The translations under genes and the position numbers were made by a program. DNA of 9,504 nt from assembly GCA_902795935.1 (NCBI GenBank), contig CADBMS010000069.1, positions 1-9,504 on the forward strand, written 5' to 3'. Of this stretch, positions 1 through 5,680 are shown in pieces. The notes beneath the pieces are model-generated. The model was not told the DNA's origin. It worked only from the letters and a program-made list of their open reading frames with translations, and searched no databases. How positions within the stretch are numbered: the stretch's first letter is position 1; each line of letters begins with the position of its first letter. The DNA comes from an uncultured Methanobrevibacter sp. Lineage in GTDB: Archaea; Methanobacteriota; Methanobacteria; Methanobacteriales; Methanobacteriaceae.

Positions 1-185
1 ATAGATATTTATAGAAATTTAGGGTAAAAATCAATTTTAAGTGCAAAAATAAAAATTAGAAAAAAAGGTTTTCTACAAAGCCCAAAATTATTTATTTTAA
101 CAGTTAACTATACAAAAATCGTAATCTTTTTTTAATATTAATTCAATAATATCCTAAAACGATAATTATTATGTTTACATTTATC

Positions 186-190
186 GGTGA
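186..190 (+). promoter_or_regulatory. Ribosome binding site deciding the TTG start of the flippase gene
   Basis: GGTGA, complementary to the UCACC of archaeal 16S rRNA 3' ends, lies 5 nt before the TTG at 196. No ATG near this point is in frame, so this site supports the unusual start codon. Confidence 0.7.
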
Positions 191-195
191 TTTAA

Positions 196-1776
196 TTGGA
201 AAATGCTGAAGAATCGTCAGGTACAAATGGAACTAAAAAATTACTTAAAGGTAGTTTATTAATCATTATTAGCAATTTCATTCTACGTATAGGAGGATAC
301 ATTTATAGAATGATTATGGCTAGATTACTTGGACCTATAGGATATGGACTATTAGGAGTTACACTTCCATTTCAAGGAATTTTTCAAATACTTGCTGCTG
401 GAGGACTTCCACCAGCTATTGCAAAATATGTTTCCCAACATAAGGCATTAGGCGAAGATGTTTTGGCTAGACAAATTTTATTTACAACAATGAAATTTAT
501 GGTTTTATTAGGCATATTCTTTTCAATGGTTATGTTTTTCTCATCAGATTACATTGCAATTAATATATTCAAAAAACCACTTGCAGCATTACCATTAAAA
601 GCAGTTGCACTAATAACTCCATTTAGTGTCATCGTAGGAGCCTTTAGAGGAGCATTTCAAGGATTATATCGAATGGAATATGTTGTTGCAACACGTCTTG
701 TAGAACAAGTATTTATGATTACATTCGCAACAATTCTAGTTATTATTGGATTTTATGCTGCAGGAGCAGTTATAGGTACTGCCATTGGTTTTGCAGGATC
801 AGCCATTAGTGGAGCATTAATATTTAAAAAATTTTTATGGAAAGAACTGCCAAAACCTGCACCTGAAGATGCTTTTAGTTTTAGAGAAGAAATAGATTTA
901 ATTATACATTTACTTAAATTTTCAATACCCGTTATTATTACTGCTTTAGCTGAAATGGCGATTTATGATATTAGTGTTTTTGTATTATTTAAACTTATGG
1001 CTACAGAATTTACTGGATATTATGCTAGTGCAGACCCTATTGCAAGATTACCTTTGGTAATTTCAACATCTGTTGCAACAGCAGTACTGCCTGCTGCTTC
1101 TGAAGCGCTTGCTCTTAGAAATAAAGAATTACTTAAAACTTATGTTGTAGAATCTTATAGATTGGTTATTTTAACCGTTTTACCAATGTGTGTGGGAATT
1201 TTAGTATTTGCTAAACCAATTCTAGAATTATTATTTTCAACAGAATATGTTGCAGCTGCAGGAGCATTAAGTATTTTAGTTATAGGAATGAGTTTTTACA
1301 CATTATTTGCAGTTTCATCAAGTATTATACAAGGTATAGGATATCCTAAAGACCCAATGTATATATTAATTATAGGAACAATTATTAATTTAATTTTAAA
1401 CATTATTTTAGTTCCATTTTTTGGTTTAGAAGGTGCTGCATTAGCAACTACTATTGCCACATTTATTATTATGGTTTTAATGGTGTGGAGAACATTTAAA
1501 GTTACTGAAATCACCCCCCCATATAAAGCATTCCTTAAAATTATCATTGCATCAATAATAATGGGGCTTTCAGTATGCCTATTCCCACAAAATATATGGG
1601 GATTAATTATAGCAATACCAATTGCAACAGTTGTTTATGCATTAAGTTTCTTATTGCTTAAAGGATTCACTAAAAAAGATGTTAAAATATTTAGAAAATT
1701 TGAAAATAAATTAGGTCCGTTAACAGGAATTTATTCAAAAATAATTGATATTATAGATAAATATAGTTGCGAATAA
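196..1776 (+). CDS. Oligosaccharide/lipid-linked glycan flippase, SpoVB/MurJ/Wzx-like (MOP superfamily)
   Basis: A 526-residue multi-pass membrane protein of the polysaccharide biosynthesis/flippase family (MOP superfamily), expected to flip a lipid-linked glycan across the cytoplasmic membrane. A hydrophilic N-terminus (about 1-16) is followed by repeated hydrophobic segments from residue 17 to about 490, consistent with 12-14 helices. Family-like motifs are RLLGPIGYG (43-51), FRGAFQG (150-156), RLVEQ (167-171) and FGLEGAALAT (409-418). The FRG..QG...M / EQ pattern is closer to the SpoVB/MurJ-like branch than to typical Wzx, which is a judgement by eye. The start is TTG, chosen because GGTGA lies 5 nt upstream. 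The upstream 195 nt are AT-rich with a T7 tract (127-133) that could end an upstream + strand transcript; I found no convincing TATA box there. A 73-nt gap separates it from modE, so co-transcription is uncertain. A C7 tract sits at 1514-1520. The substrate cannot be read from sequence. Confidence 0.9.
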   Translation: MENAEESSGTNGTKKLLKGSLLIIISNFILRIGGYIYRMIMARLLGPIGYGLLGVTLPFQGIFQILAAGGLPPAIAKYVSQHKALGEDVLARQILFTTMKFMVLLGIFFSMVMFFSSDYIAINIFKKPLAALPLKAVALITPFSVIVGAFRGAFQGLYRMEYVVATRLVEQVFMITFATILVIIGFYAAGAVIGTAIGFAGSAISGALIFKKFLWKELPKPAPEDAFSFREEIDLIIHLLKFSIPVIITALAEMAIYDISVFVLFKLMATEFTGYYASADPIARLPLVISTSVATAVLPAASEALALRNKELLKTYVVESYRLVILTVLPMCVGILVFAKPILELLFSTEYVAAAGALSILVIGMSFYTLFAVSSSIIQGIGYPKDPMYILIIGTIINLILNIILVPFFGLEGAALATTIATFIIMVLMVWRTFKVTEITPPYKAFLKIIIASIIMGLSVCLFPQNIWGLIIAIPIATVVYALSFLLLKGFTKKDVKIFRKFENKLGPLTGIYSKIIDIIDKYSCE

Positions 1777-1849
1777 TAACAAAGTTAATAATATAGATAC
1801 ATCAAACAAAATATTAAAGATTAGTAATTATTAGTTTAGAGGTATTTTT

Positions 1850-2542
1850 ATGACAAAAACATTTGGTCCAGAATATGAAATCACAGTTAATGGTAAAACA
1901 ATTCTTTTGGATCAAAGAAAATTTGAACTTTTAAAAAAAATTGATATGTATGGTTCCATAACAACTGCTTCTAAAAAAACTAAAATACCTTATAGAACTG
2001 CTTTAAATTATATTAAAAATATAGAAGAAAGCGTAGGCAGTGGTGTTGTTTATAGTGCCCGTGGAGGCCGTGGAGGCGGTGGAGGCAGTAACTTATCCGC
2101 CCTTGGAAAACAAATATTAAAAGAATATAGTAAAATTAGCAAAGTGGTTTCTAAAGTCAAAGACAGTAATGAATTAAATGGACTAATCTCTAAAATTGAT
2201 TATGAAAGAGAATTAATGCACATTACATTCAATAACCAAGATTTAATTGTTCCATTAAGAGAAGAATTTGAAGAAAATGAAGAAGTTATTTTACTATTAA
2301 GTCCTGAAGATATTATTGTAATGTTAGAACCTCATGAAACTAGTGTTAGGAATATTATTCCTTGTAAAATTACTGGTATGAATATGCATGATTTGGGTGT
2401 TAGATTAAATGTTGAATTAGATAATGGTCATAAACTTAATGTAGATATTACTCAATTTTCTAGGAAAAAATTAGATTTAAATTTAGAAAAGAAAATTTAT
2501 ATTGGAATTAAAGCCGTTTCAATTTCAGTTGTTAAACTTTAA
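1850..2542 (+). CDS. modE: ModE-family transcriptional regulator (winged HTH plus molybdate-binding TOBE-like region)
   Basis: A 230-residue molybdate/tungstate-responsive regulator. The N-terminal winged helix-turn-helix (about 22-90) has the ModE layout: a GSITTASKKTKIPYRTALNY recognition region (36-54), then a wing with the glycine-rich GGRGGGGGS loop (72-80) and SALG (83-86). The C-terminal part holds a TOBE/MOP-like oxyanion-binding unit (about 164-229, beginning SVRNIIPCKI) preceded by a LSPEDIIVMLEP stretch (150-161) like that in ModC and ModE C-termini. Length is near that of full ModE proteins (about 260 in E. coli). AGAGGT lies 6 nt before the ATG. It is the first gene of a tight cluster with ferredoxin, hisB and two membrane proteins, and may regulate it. 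No molybdate transporter or molybdo-enzyme gene is in the window, so its targets, for example formylmethanofuran dehydrogenase or Mod/Wtp transport genes, are inference. The glycine loop is encoded by a 9-nt tandem repeat. Confidence 0.88.
   Translation: MTKTFGPEYEITVNGKTILLDQRKFELLKKIDMYGSITTASKKTKIPYRTALNYIKNIEESVGSGVVYSARGGRGGGGGSNLSALGKQILKEYSKISKVVSKVKDSNELNGLISKIDYERELMHITFNNQDLIVPLREEFEENEEVILLLSPEDIIVMLEPHETSVRNIIPCKITGMNMHDLGVRLNVELDNGHKLNVDITQFSRKKLDLNLEKKIYIGIKAVSISVVKL
2063..2089 (+). repeat. 3 x 9-nt tandem GGAGGCNGT inside modE
   Basis: Three consecutive in-frame units, GGAGGCCGT, GGAGGCGGT and GGAGGCAGT, encode the glycine-rich wing loop (residues 72-80) of ModE. They form a G+C-rich island in otherwise very AT-rich DNA. 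Each unit contains a Shine-Dalgarno-like GGAGG. Confidence 0.85.
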
Positions 2543-2555
2543 TAAAGGGTATTGT

Positions 2556-2747
2556 ATGCTACAAATAACAGTCGATGAAGATAAATGCACTGGATGTGGT
2601 GCATGTATAGATATATGTCCAAAAACCCATAAAATATGGAGAATGAATTCTAGGAATAAAGCTGAAGTAATTGATTTAACTTTTTGTCATGTATGTACAA
2701 TATGCGCTAGTGTTTGTAATTTTGGCGCAATATTAATTCAAAGATAA
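2556..2747 (+). CDS. Small ferredoxin, two [4Fe-4S] clusters
   Basis: A 63-residue bacterial-type 2[4Fe-4S] ferredoxin, a soluble low-potential electron carrier. Two complete ligand sets of the form C-x2-C-x2-C-x3-C are visible: C11, C14, C17, C21 (KCTGCGACIDICP) and C44, C47, C50, C54 (CHVCTICASVC). As usual in this fold, the fourth cysteine of each set is expected to ligate the other cluster. The proline normally after the last cysteine is N55 here. The start is the ATG at 2556, preceded by AAAGGGT ending 5 nt upstream; a longer in-frame reading from 2502 would lie inside the end of modE and has no matching domain. It sits 13 nt after modE and 13 nt before hisB, so is almost certainly co-transcribed with them. 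The partner enzyme is not identifiable; a role with a ModE-controlled molybdo- or tungsto-enzyme is possible but unproven. Confidence 0.9.
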   Translation: MLQITVDEDKCTGCGACIDICPKTHKIWRMNSRNKAEVIDLTFCHVCTICASVCNFGAILIQR

Positions 2748-2760
2748 AGGAATTATTTTT

Positions 2761-3348
2761 ATGATTTTAACTCAACGAGAAGTAGATTTAAAAAGAAAAA
2801 CATCTGAAACAGATATTAAAATTGGAATTAATTTAGATGGTTCTGGAGAATATAACATAAATACAGGTATTGGTTTTTTTAATCACATGTTAGAATCTTT
2901 TGCTAAACATGGTTTTTTTGATTTAAAAGTTGAAGTTACAGGAGATGTTCATATAGATGATCATCATACTATTGAAGACGTGGGCATTCTTTTAGGAGAA
3001 AGTTTTAAAGCTGCAATGGGTGATAAAAAAGGTATTAAACGCATTTCACATGCCATAGTTCCTATGGATGAAGCTTTAGCCACTGTTGCAGTGGATATTA
3101 GTGGTAGAAGTTATTGTGTTTGTGATTTTGAATTTTTAAGATCAAATGTTGGTGAAATGGCTTGTGAAAATGTTGAACACTTTTTAGAGTCCTTTGCAAA
3201 TAGTGCTAAAATTAATATTAATGCCAAAATTGAAGGCATAAATGACCACCATAAAATAGAGGCTTTATTCAAAGCATTAGCTCGTGCTTTAAATGATGCA
3301 TTAACTGTTGAACATGATATTATTATGAGTACAAAAGGTATTTTATAA
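2761..3348 (+). CDS. hisB: Imidazoleglycerol-phosphate dehydratase
   Basis: A 195-residue monofunctional HisB, which dehydrates imidazole glycerol phosphate to imidazole acetol phosphate in histidine biosynthesis (cytoplasm, Mn-dependent oligomer). The length matches monofunctional HisB. The duplicated metal-binding pattern is intact: FFNHML with H42, HHTIED (68-73, with H68, H69, E72), H140 in VEHFLESFA, and NDHHKIEA (161-168, with H163, H164, E167). The substrate-loop DE (103-104) and DISGR (112-116) are also present. AAAGGA lies 9 nt before the ATG. It lies 13 nt after the ferredoxin gene and 25 nt before a small membrane protein gene. No other his gene is nearby, so the histidine pathway is dispersed here, as is common in archaea. 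Nothing looks degraded. Confidence 0.96.
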   Translation: MILTQREVDLKRKTSETDIKIGINLDGSGEYNINTGIGFFNHMLESFAKHGFFDLKVEVTGDVHIDDHHTIEDVGILLGESFKAAMGDKKGIKRISHAIVPMDEALATVAVDISGRSYCVCDFEFLRSNVGEMACENVEHFLESFANSAKININAKIEGINDHHKIEALFKALARALNDALTVEHDIIMSTKGIL

Positions 3349-3373
3349 TACATAATATTAGGAGCTTATTTTA

Positions 3374-3586
3374 ATGAAAAACATGATTGCTAAATTAATT
3401 AGTGGTTTGACTAATTTTAAGACACTTACAGTTGTCATGTTTATTATTTTTTCCATTTTAATTACGAACAATATGATTCCTAATGATGAAACTATTTTTT
3501 ATATCGTTATTTACACAATATTTATTTTATGTTATGTTTATGATTTAATTGGTAAATTTTACGATAAATATTATAAGATACAATAA
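3374..3586 (+). CDS. Small two-helix membrane protein of unknown function
   Basis: I do not recognise a family. This 70-residue protein has a short basic/amphipathic N-terminus, a first hydrophobic helix at about 17-34 (TLTVVMFIIFSILITNNM), a short polar turn (NDET, 37-40) and a second helix at about 41-59, ending in a charged, aromatic tail (KFYDKYYKIQ). It is probably a helical hairpin in the cytoplasmic membrane. AGGAG lies 9 nt before the ATG, a good ribosome binding site that supports a real gene. It lies 25 nt after hisB and 21 nt before the membrane-anchored M14-like gene, and so is likely co-transcribed with both. Its size and position suggest an accessory subunit for that neighbour, but this is inference only. 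Confidence 0.75.
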   Translation: MKNMIAKLISGLTNFKTLTVVMFIIFSILITNNMIPNDETIFYIVIYTIFILCYVYDLIGKFYDKYYKIQ

Positions 3587-3602
3587 CATTTAGGAGATAT
3601 AT

Positions 3603-3611
3603 ATGAGATGA
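3603..3611 (+). promoter_or_regulatory. Two-codon mini-ORF (ATG AGA TGA) overlapping the start of the M14-like gene
   Basis: GGAG (3593-3596) is 6 nt from this ATG but 11 nt from the gene's own ATG at 3608. The mini-ORF's TGA (3609-3611) overlaps the gene's ATG in an ATGA junction, the arrangement used for termination-reinitiation. It may tune translation or may be chance. Confidence 0.4.
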
Positions 3612-4447
3612 CAGATGAATATAAAGTTAAAAATAAAACTAATAAAGAAGAAGTTATTAATGAAAAATCTTCAAAATATTCTGAAAAAATAGAAAATAAC
3701 TCTTCTGAAAATACTGTTTACATCTCAAATATTGCTAAATTAATTTCCCTATGCATTACAGCACTTATGATTGTAGGGACATTCTTTTTTATGACCAATA
3801 CAGGACTTATGTCTGTTAATTTTATAAATAATGATGAATCGAATAATTTAATTTTAGGTAATGAAAGTACAGGTTATGTTATAAAAAAAGGACCCTATGG
3901 CAATACTTCATCAAATATTACAATAGCATATATAATTGGAGTTCACCCTAAAGAGTTTGAACTTCACGACCATTTTGAAAATCTTTTCAATAAAAAAGAA
4001 AATAATCTAAATTATTGTTATTATATCTATAAAATTGATGTTATCCCGTCAATAGATGATTTTGAGAATGGTCGTAATTATGGTCAAATTTTAGCTAAAA
4101 AATATGTAGTTCCAGATGTAATTAATAATAAATTTAATTTTGCCACAGATTTACATTATAATATTGGATCATGGGGTTATGCTAATTTTGTTTTTGTGCC
4201 TAAAGAAGAAGATAGTGATAATGAAAGTAGTTATGCTGAAGATATAGCTAATAATTTTGTTGATAGGTATGATTGGGCAAGTTATTTTATGCCTGAAAAT
4301 CCAACTAGTCCAGAATATGTCACCATACCTTTAAATAAAGGCAATGTTCCAAGTATGATTTATGAAGGTTATGCTTATGAAGAAGAAGAAATTATTATTA
4401 ATCATTTAAATGATTTGATTGAGTGGATTGATAATTATCCATTTTAA
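3608..4447 (+). CDS. Membrane-anchored protein with M14 carboxypeptidase/AstE-like zinc-site residues (putative)
   Basis: A 279-residue protein with a charged N-terminal tail (1-40), one transmembrane helix (about 42-64) and a predicted extracytoplasmic domain (about 85-279). The domain has the order of residues seen in M14 metallocarboxypeptidase-fold enzymes: GVHPKE (111-116, an H-x-x-E pair, H113/E116), GRNYG (155-159, possible Arg/Asn substrate clamp), DLH (181-183, possible third zinc ligand H183) and IYEG (251-254, possible catalytic E253). This pattern recognition is mine; overall similarity to characterised enzymes looks low and a non-catalytic relative is possible. If active, an extracellular M14-like enzyme could trim cell-wall peptides or N-acyl groups. 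AGGAG precedes it, but at 11 nt; the same site is ideally spaced (6-7 nt) for an upstream two-codon ORF that overlaps this start. It is last in the modE cluster and converges on mtd. Confidence 0.7.
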   Translation: MTDEYKVKNKTNKEEVINEKSSKYSEKIENNSSENTVYISNIAKLISLCITALMIVGTFFFMTNTGLMSVNFINNDESNNLILGNESTGYVIKKGPYGNTSSNITIAYIIGVHPKEFELHDHFENLFNKKENNLNYCYYIYKIDVIPSIDDFENGRNYGQILAKKYVVPDVINNKFNFATDLHYNIGSWGYANFVFVPKEEDSDNESSYAEDIANNFVDRYDWASYFMPENPTSPEYVTIPLNKGNVPSMIYEGYAYEEEEIIINHLNDLIEWIDNYPF

Positions 4448-4480
4448 TAGATTTTCTTGAATGAATATCAAATTTATCAT

Positions 4481-4496
4481 ATATTTTAAGTTTTTA
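4481..4496 (+). terminator. Possible T-rich terminator of the modE cluster
   Basis: Downstream of the 4447 stop the + strand carries an AT-rich stretch with T4 and T5 runs (4484-4487, 4491-4495). Archaeal transcription often ends at such U-tracts without a stable hairpin. No strong stem is visible here. Confidence 0.35.
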
Positions 4497-4516
4497 AGAT
4501 ATGAAAAAAATAAAAG

Positions 4517-4537
4517 TTACACTTGAAATATATGTCT
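4517..4537. repeat. 21-nt direct repeat, copy 1 (left of mtd)
   Basis: TTACACTTGAAATATATGTC plus a final T. It matches copy 2 at 5654-5674 at 20 of 21 positions. Similarity continues ungapped for 19 nt on the left (12/19, all AT-rich, starting at a shared GATA), giving about 32/40 for 4498-4537. It lies in the convergent spacer between the M14-like gene and the mtd terminator. Confidence 0.85.
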
Positions 4538-4551
4538 TATGTTAAAATAAT

Positions 4552-4589
4552 AAAAAAAATAATAAAGTAGCTTATGAATGAAAGCTACT
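4552..4589 (-). terminator. Hairpin plus T-tract terminator of mtd
   Basis: On the - strand, 17 nt after the mtd stop, AGTAGCTT (4589-4582) pairs perfectly with AAGCTACT (4573-4566) around an 8-nt loop. It is followed by a T-rich run ending in T8 (4559-4552). This is a textbook intrinsic-like terminator and fits a highly expressed single gene. Confidence 0.8.
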
Positions 4590-4606
4590 AATTAATCCAA
4601 ATACAC

Positions 4607-5437
4607 TTATTGTGGTTTTGAGATTAATTCTGTTTTTGCACCAGTAGAACCATCACCCATGTGTGGAGTTCTGCATACGGTGTCATTTGATTTTTCGATT
4701 TCTCTTGCTTCAACAGCTAATTTTGCTGCAGCAGATGCCATTTCGTGAGCAGCAGCTACGAGAGGGACATATCTTTCGAAATCTTGTACCATGAAACAAC
4801 CTTTGGTGTCTAAGTTTGCAACAGCTGCAGCCATTTCATATGCTGCAATAGCTTTTGCTTTTGCATAAGGGTTTGAGAATGCAGCAGCTTCAACAGCTTT
4901 TTCTGCATCAATAATTAAGCTTGGTAATTCAATTTCTTCACCAGCTTCCACATTTGCAATCATATCATCAATTGTATTTTGTACTAACCTGTATGCACCA
5001 GTTGCTGCTAATACTTTAATAATATCAGAATTAAATGAAGCCATTTCGGTAGGATCTAATAATTCTCTTCTTGCACCAATCATTGGGTCAGCTTTTACTA
5101 TTATGTATCCTAAACCTTGTTCAGCCATTTCATCTTTTTTACCTGCACCTGGAGCGTCACCAATAATAATTGCTGGGACATCTGCTTCGGATAATAATTC
5201 TCTTGCTTTTGCAGGTCCTGGAGCTCCTGGGTTAGGGCTTATGAATATAACAAAATCTCTTTCTTGATCTAACATTTTAGGGACTGTTGCTTCGATTTCA
5301 TCAGGATTCATCTTAGCTCCTGATCCAGCTACAGTTACATCCACATTAGGCCTGTCTGCTCTTTCATCGAGTAACAAATCTAAAACAGGGGATGTTCCTA
5401 TGTTTCCACATTTGATAATACCTATTTTTACTACCAT
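4607..5437 (-). CDS. mtd: F420-dependent methylenetetrahydromethanopterin dehydrogenase
   Basis: A 276-residue Mtd, which reversibly interconverts methenyl-H4MPT+ and methylene-H4MPT using reduced coenzyme F420, a central step of CO2 reduction to methane in the cytoplasm. Full-length and intact, matching the family's usual size. Characteristic stretches are IIKCGNIGTSPVLDLLLDER (7-26), VAGSGAKM (36-43), FISPNPGAPGP (65-75), IIGDAPGAGKK (91-101) and the C-terminal TVCRTPHMGDGSTGAKTELI (253-272). AAGGTGAT, an excellent ribosome binding site, lies about 6 nt before the ATG. The coding region is visibly richer in G+C and uses more C/G-ending codons than its neighbours, as expected for a highly expressed gene. 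It stands alone between its own promoter region and a strong hairpin terminator. It is divergent from no gene, converges on the modE cluster and is bracketed by a 21-nt direct repeat. Confidence 0.98.
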   Translation of the reverse strand: MVVKIGIIKCGNIGTSPVLDLLLDERADRPNVDVTVAGSGAKMNPDEIEATVPKMLDQERDFVIFISPNPGAPGPAKARELLSEADVPAIIIGDAPGAGKKDEMAEQGLGYIIVKADPMIGARRELLDPTEMASFNSDIIKVLAATGAYRLVQNTIDDMIANVEAGEEIELPSLIIDAEKAVEAAAFSNPYAKAKAIAAYEMAAAVANLDTKGCFMVQDFERYVPLVAAAHEMASAAAKLAVEAREIEKSNDTVCRTPHMGDGSTGAKTELISKPQ

Positions 5438-5500
5438 ATTATATCACCTTATTTTAAGATTTAATTTAACATATTAAATACTTTTTTATTAACTTACGAT

Positions 5501-5516
5501 GGAAAAAGTTTATATA
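5501..5516 (+). promoter_or_regulatory. BRE/TATA-like promoter on the + strand with no gene downstream
   Basis: The + strand reads GGAAAAAGTTTATATA: a purine-rich BRE-like stretch directly followed by TTTATATA, close to the methanogen TATA consensus. Transcription would begin near 5540 and run through the spacer and copy 2 of the repeat into the 3' end of the oppositely oriented glycosyltransferase gene. No convincing + strand ORF follows. Confidence 0.35.
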
Positions 5517-5522
5517 TTTAAA
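5509..5522 (-). promoter_or_regulatory. Probable TATA box of mtd
   Basis: The - strand reads TTTAAATATATAAA here. A start point about 25 nt downstream (near 5490) would give a leader of roughly 50 nt before the strong mtd ribosome binding site. The same bases read as TTTATATA on the + strand, so direction is ambiguous. A near-palindrome, CTATTCTAAAATAG (5525-5538, 12 of 14 symmetric), lies just upstream on the mtd strand and could be a protein-binding site. Confidence 0.45.
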
Positions 5523-5579
5523 GACTATTCTAAAATAGAAAGATGATAAACGATTAATTAAAATGAAATAATAACACCT

Positions 5580-5602
5580 CATTATACTTAAACAATATAA
5601 TG
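5580..5602. other. Inverted repeat in the mtd/glycosyltransferase spacer
   Basis: CATTATA (5580-5586) and TATAATG (5596-5602) form a 7-bp stem around a 9-nt loop. On the - strand it lies about 80 nt after the glycosyltransferase stop and is followed by a T-rich run, so it may help terminate that operon. All-A/T pairing apart from one C-G pair makes it weak. The rest of the 5438-5680 spacer is AT-rich and holds no gene I can support. Confidence 0.35.
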
Positions 5603-5653
5603 TGAATAATAAAAAACTACAAATTAATGAGAATGATACAAATAGAAAATAAT

Positions 5654-5674
5654 TTACACTTGAAATACATGTCT
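5654..5674. repeat. 21-nt direct repeat, copy 2 (right of mtd)
   Basis: TTACACTTGAAATACATGTC plus a final T. It differs from copy 1 by a single T-to-C change and has the same orientation, 1137 nt to the right. It begins 6 nt beyond the stop codon of the glycosyltransferase gene, so it falls in that gene's 3' untranslated region. The two copies bracket mtd with its promoter and terminator. Confidence 0.85.
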
Positions 5675-5680
5675 AAAAAT

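Noticed and set aside
36..50. Possible third degenerate copy (ATTTTAAGTGCAAA-like) of the mtd-flanking repeat near the left edge
   Set aside because: The match is short and in AT-rich DNA, in the opposite orientation, so chance is a sufficient explanation.
1296..1547. 83-codon - strand open frame within the flippase gene
   Set aside because: It is antisense to a clear membrane protein gene, has no ribosome binding site or domain, and its hydrophobicity mirrors the opposite strand.
2502..2555. N-terminal extension of the ferredoxin by 18 residues
   Set aside because: It overlaps the end of modE, lacks a ribosome site, and the ATG at 2556 has one at ideal spacing and gives the usual ferredoxin N-terminus.
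3111..3353. 80-codon - strand open frame over the end of hisB
   Set aside because: It is a shadow of the hisB coding strand with no ribosome site and no recognisable motif.
5539..5560. Possible C/D-box small RNA around GATGATA in the spacer
   Set aside because: The C-box fit is out of register and no CUGA D box follows at a suitable distance.
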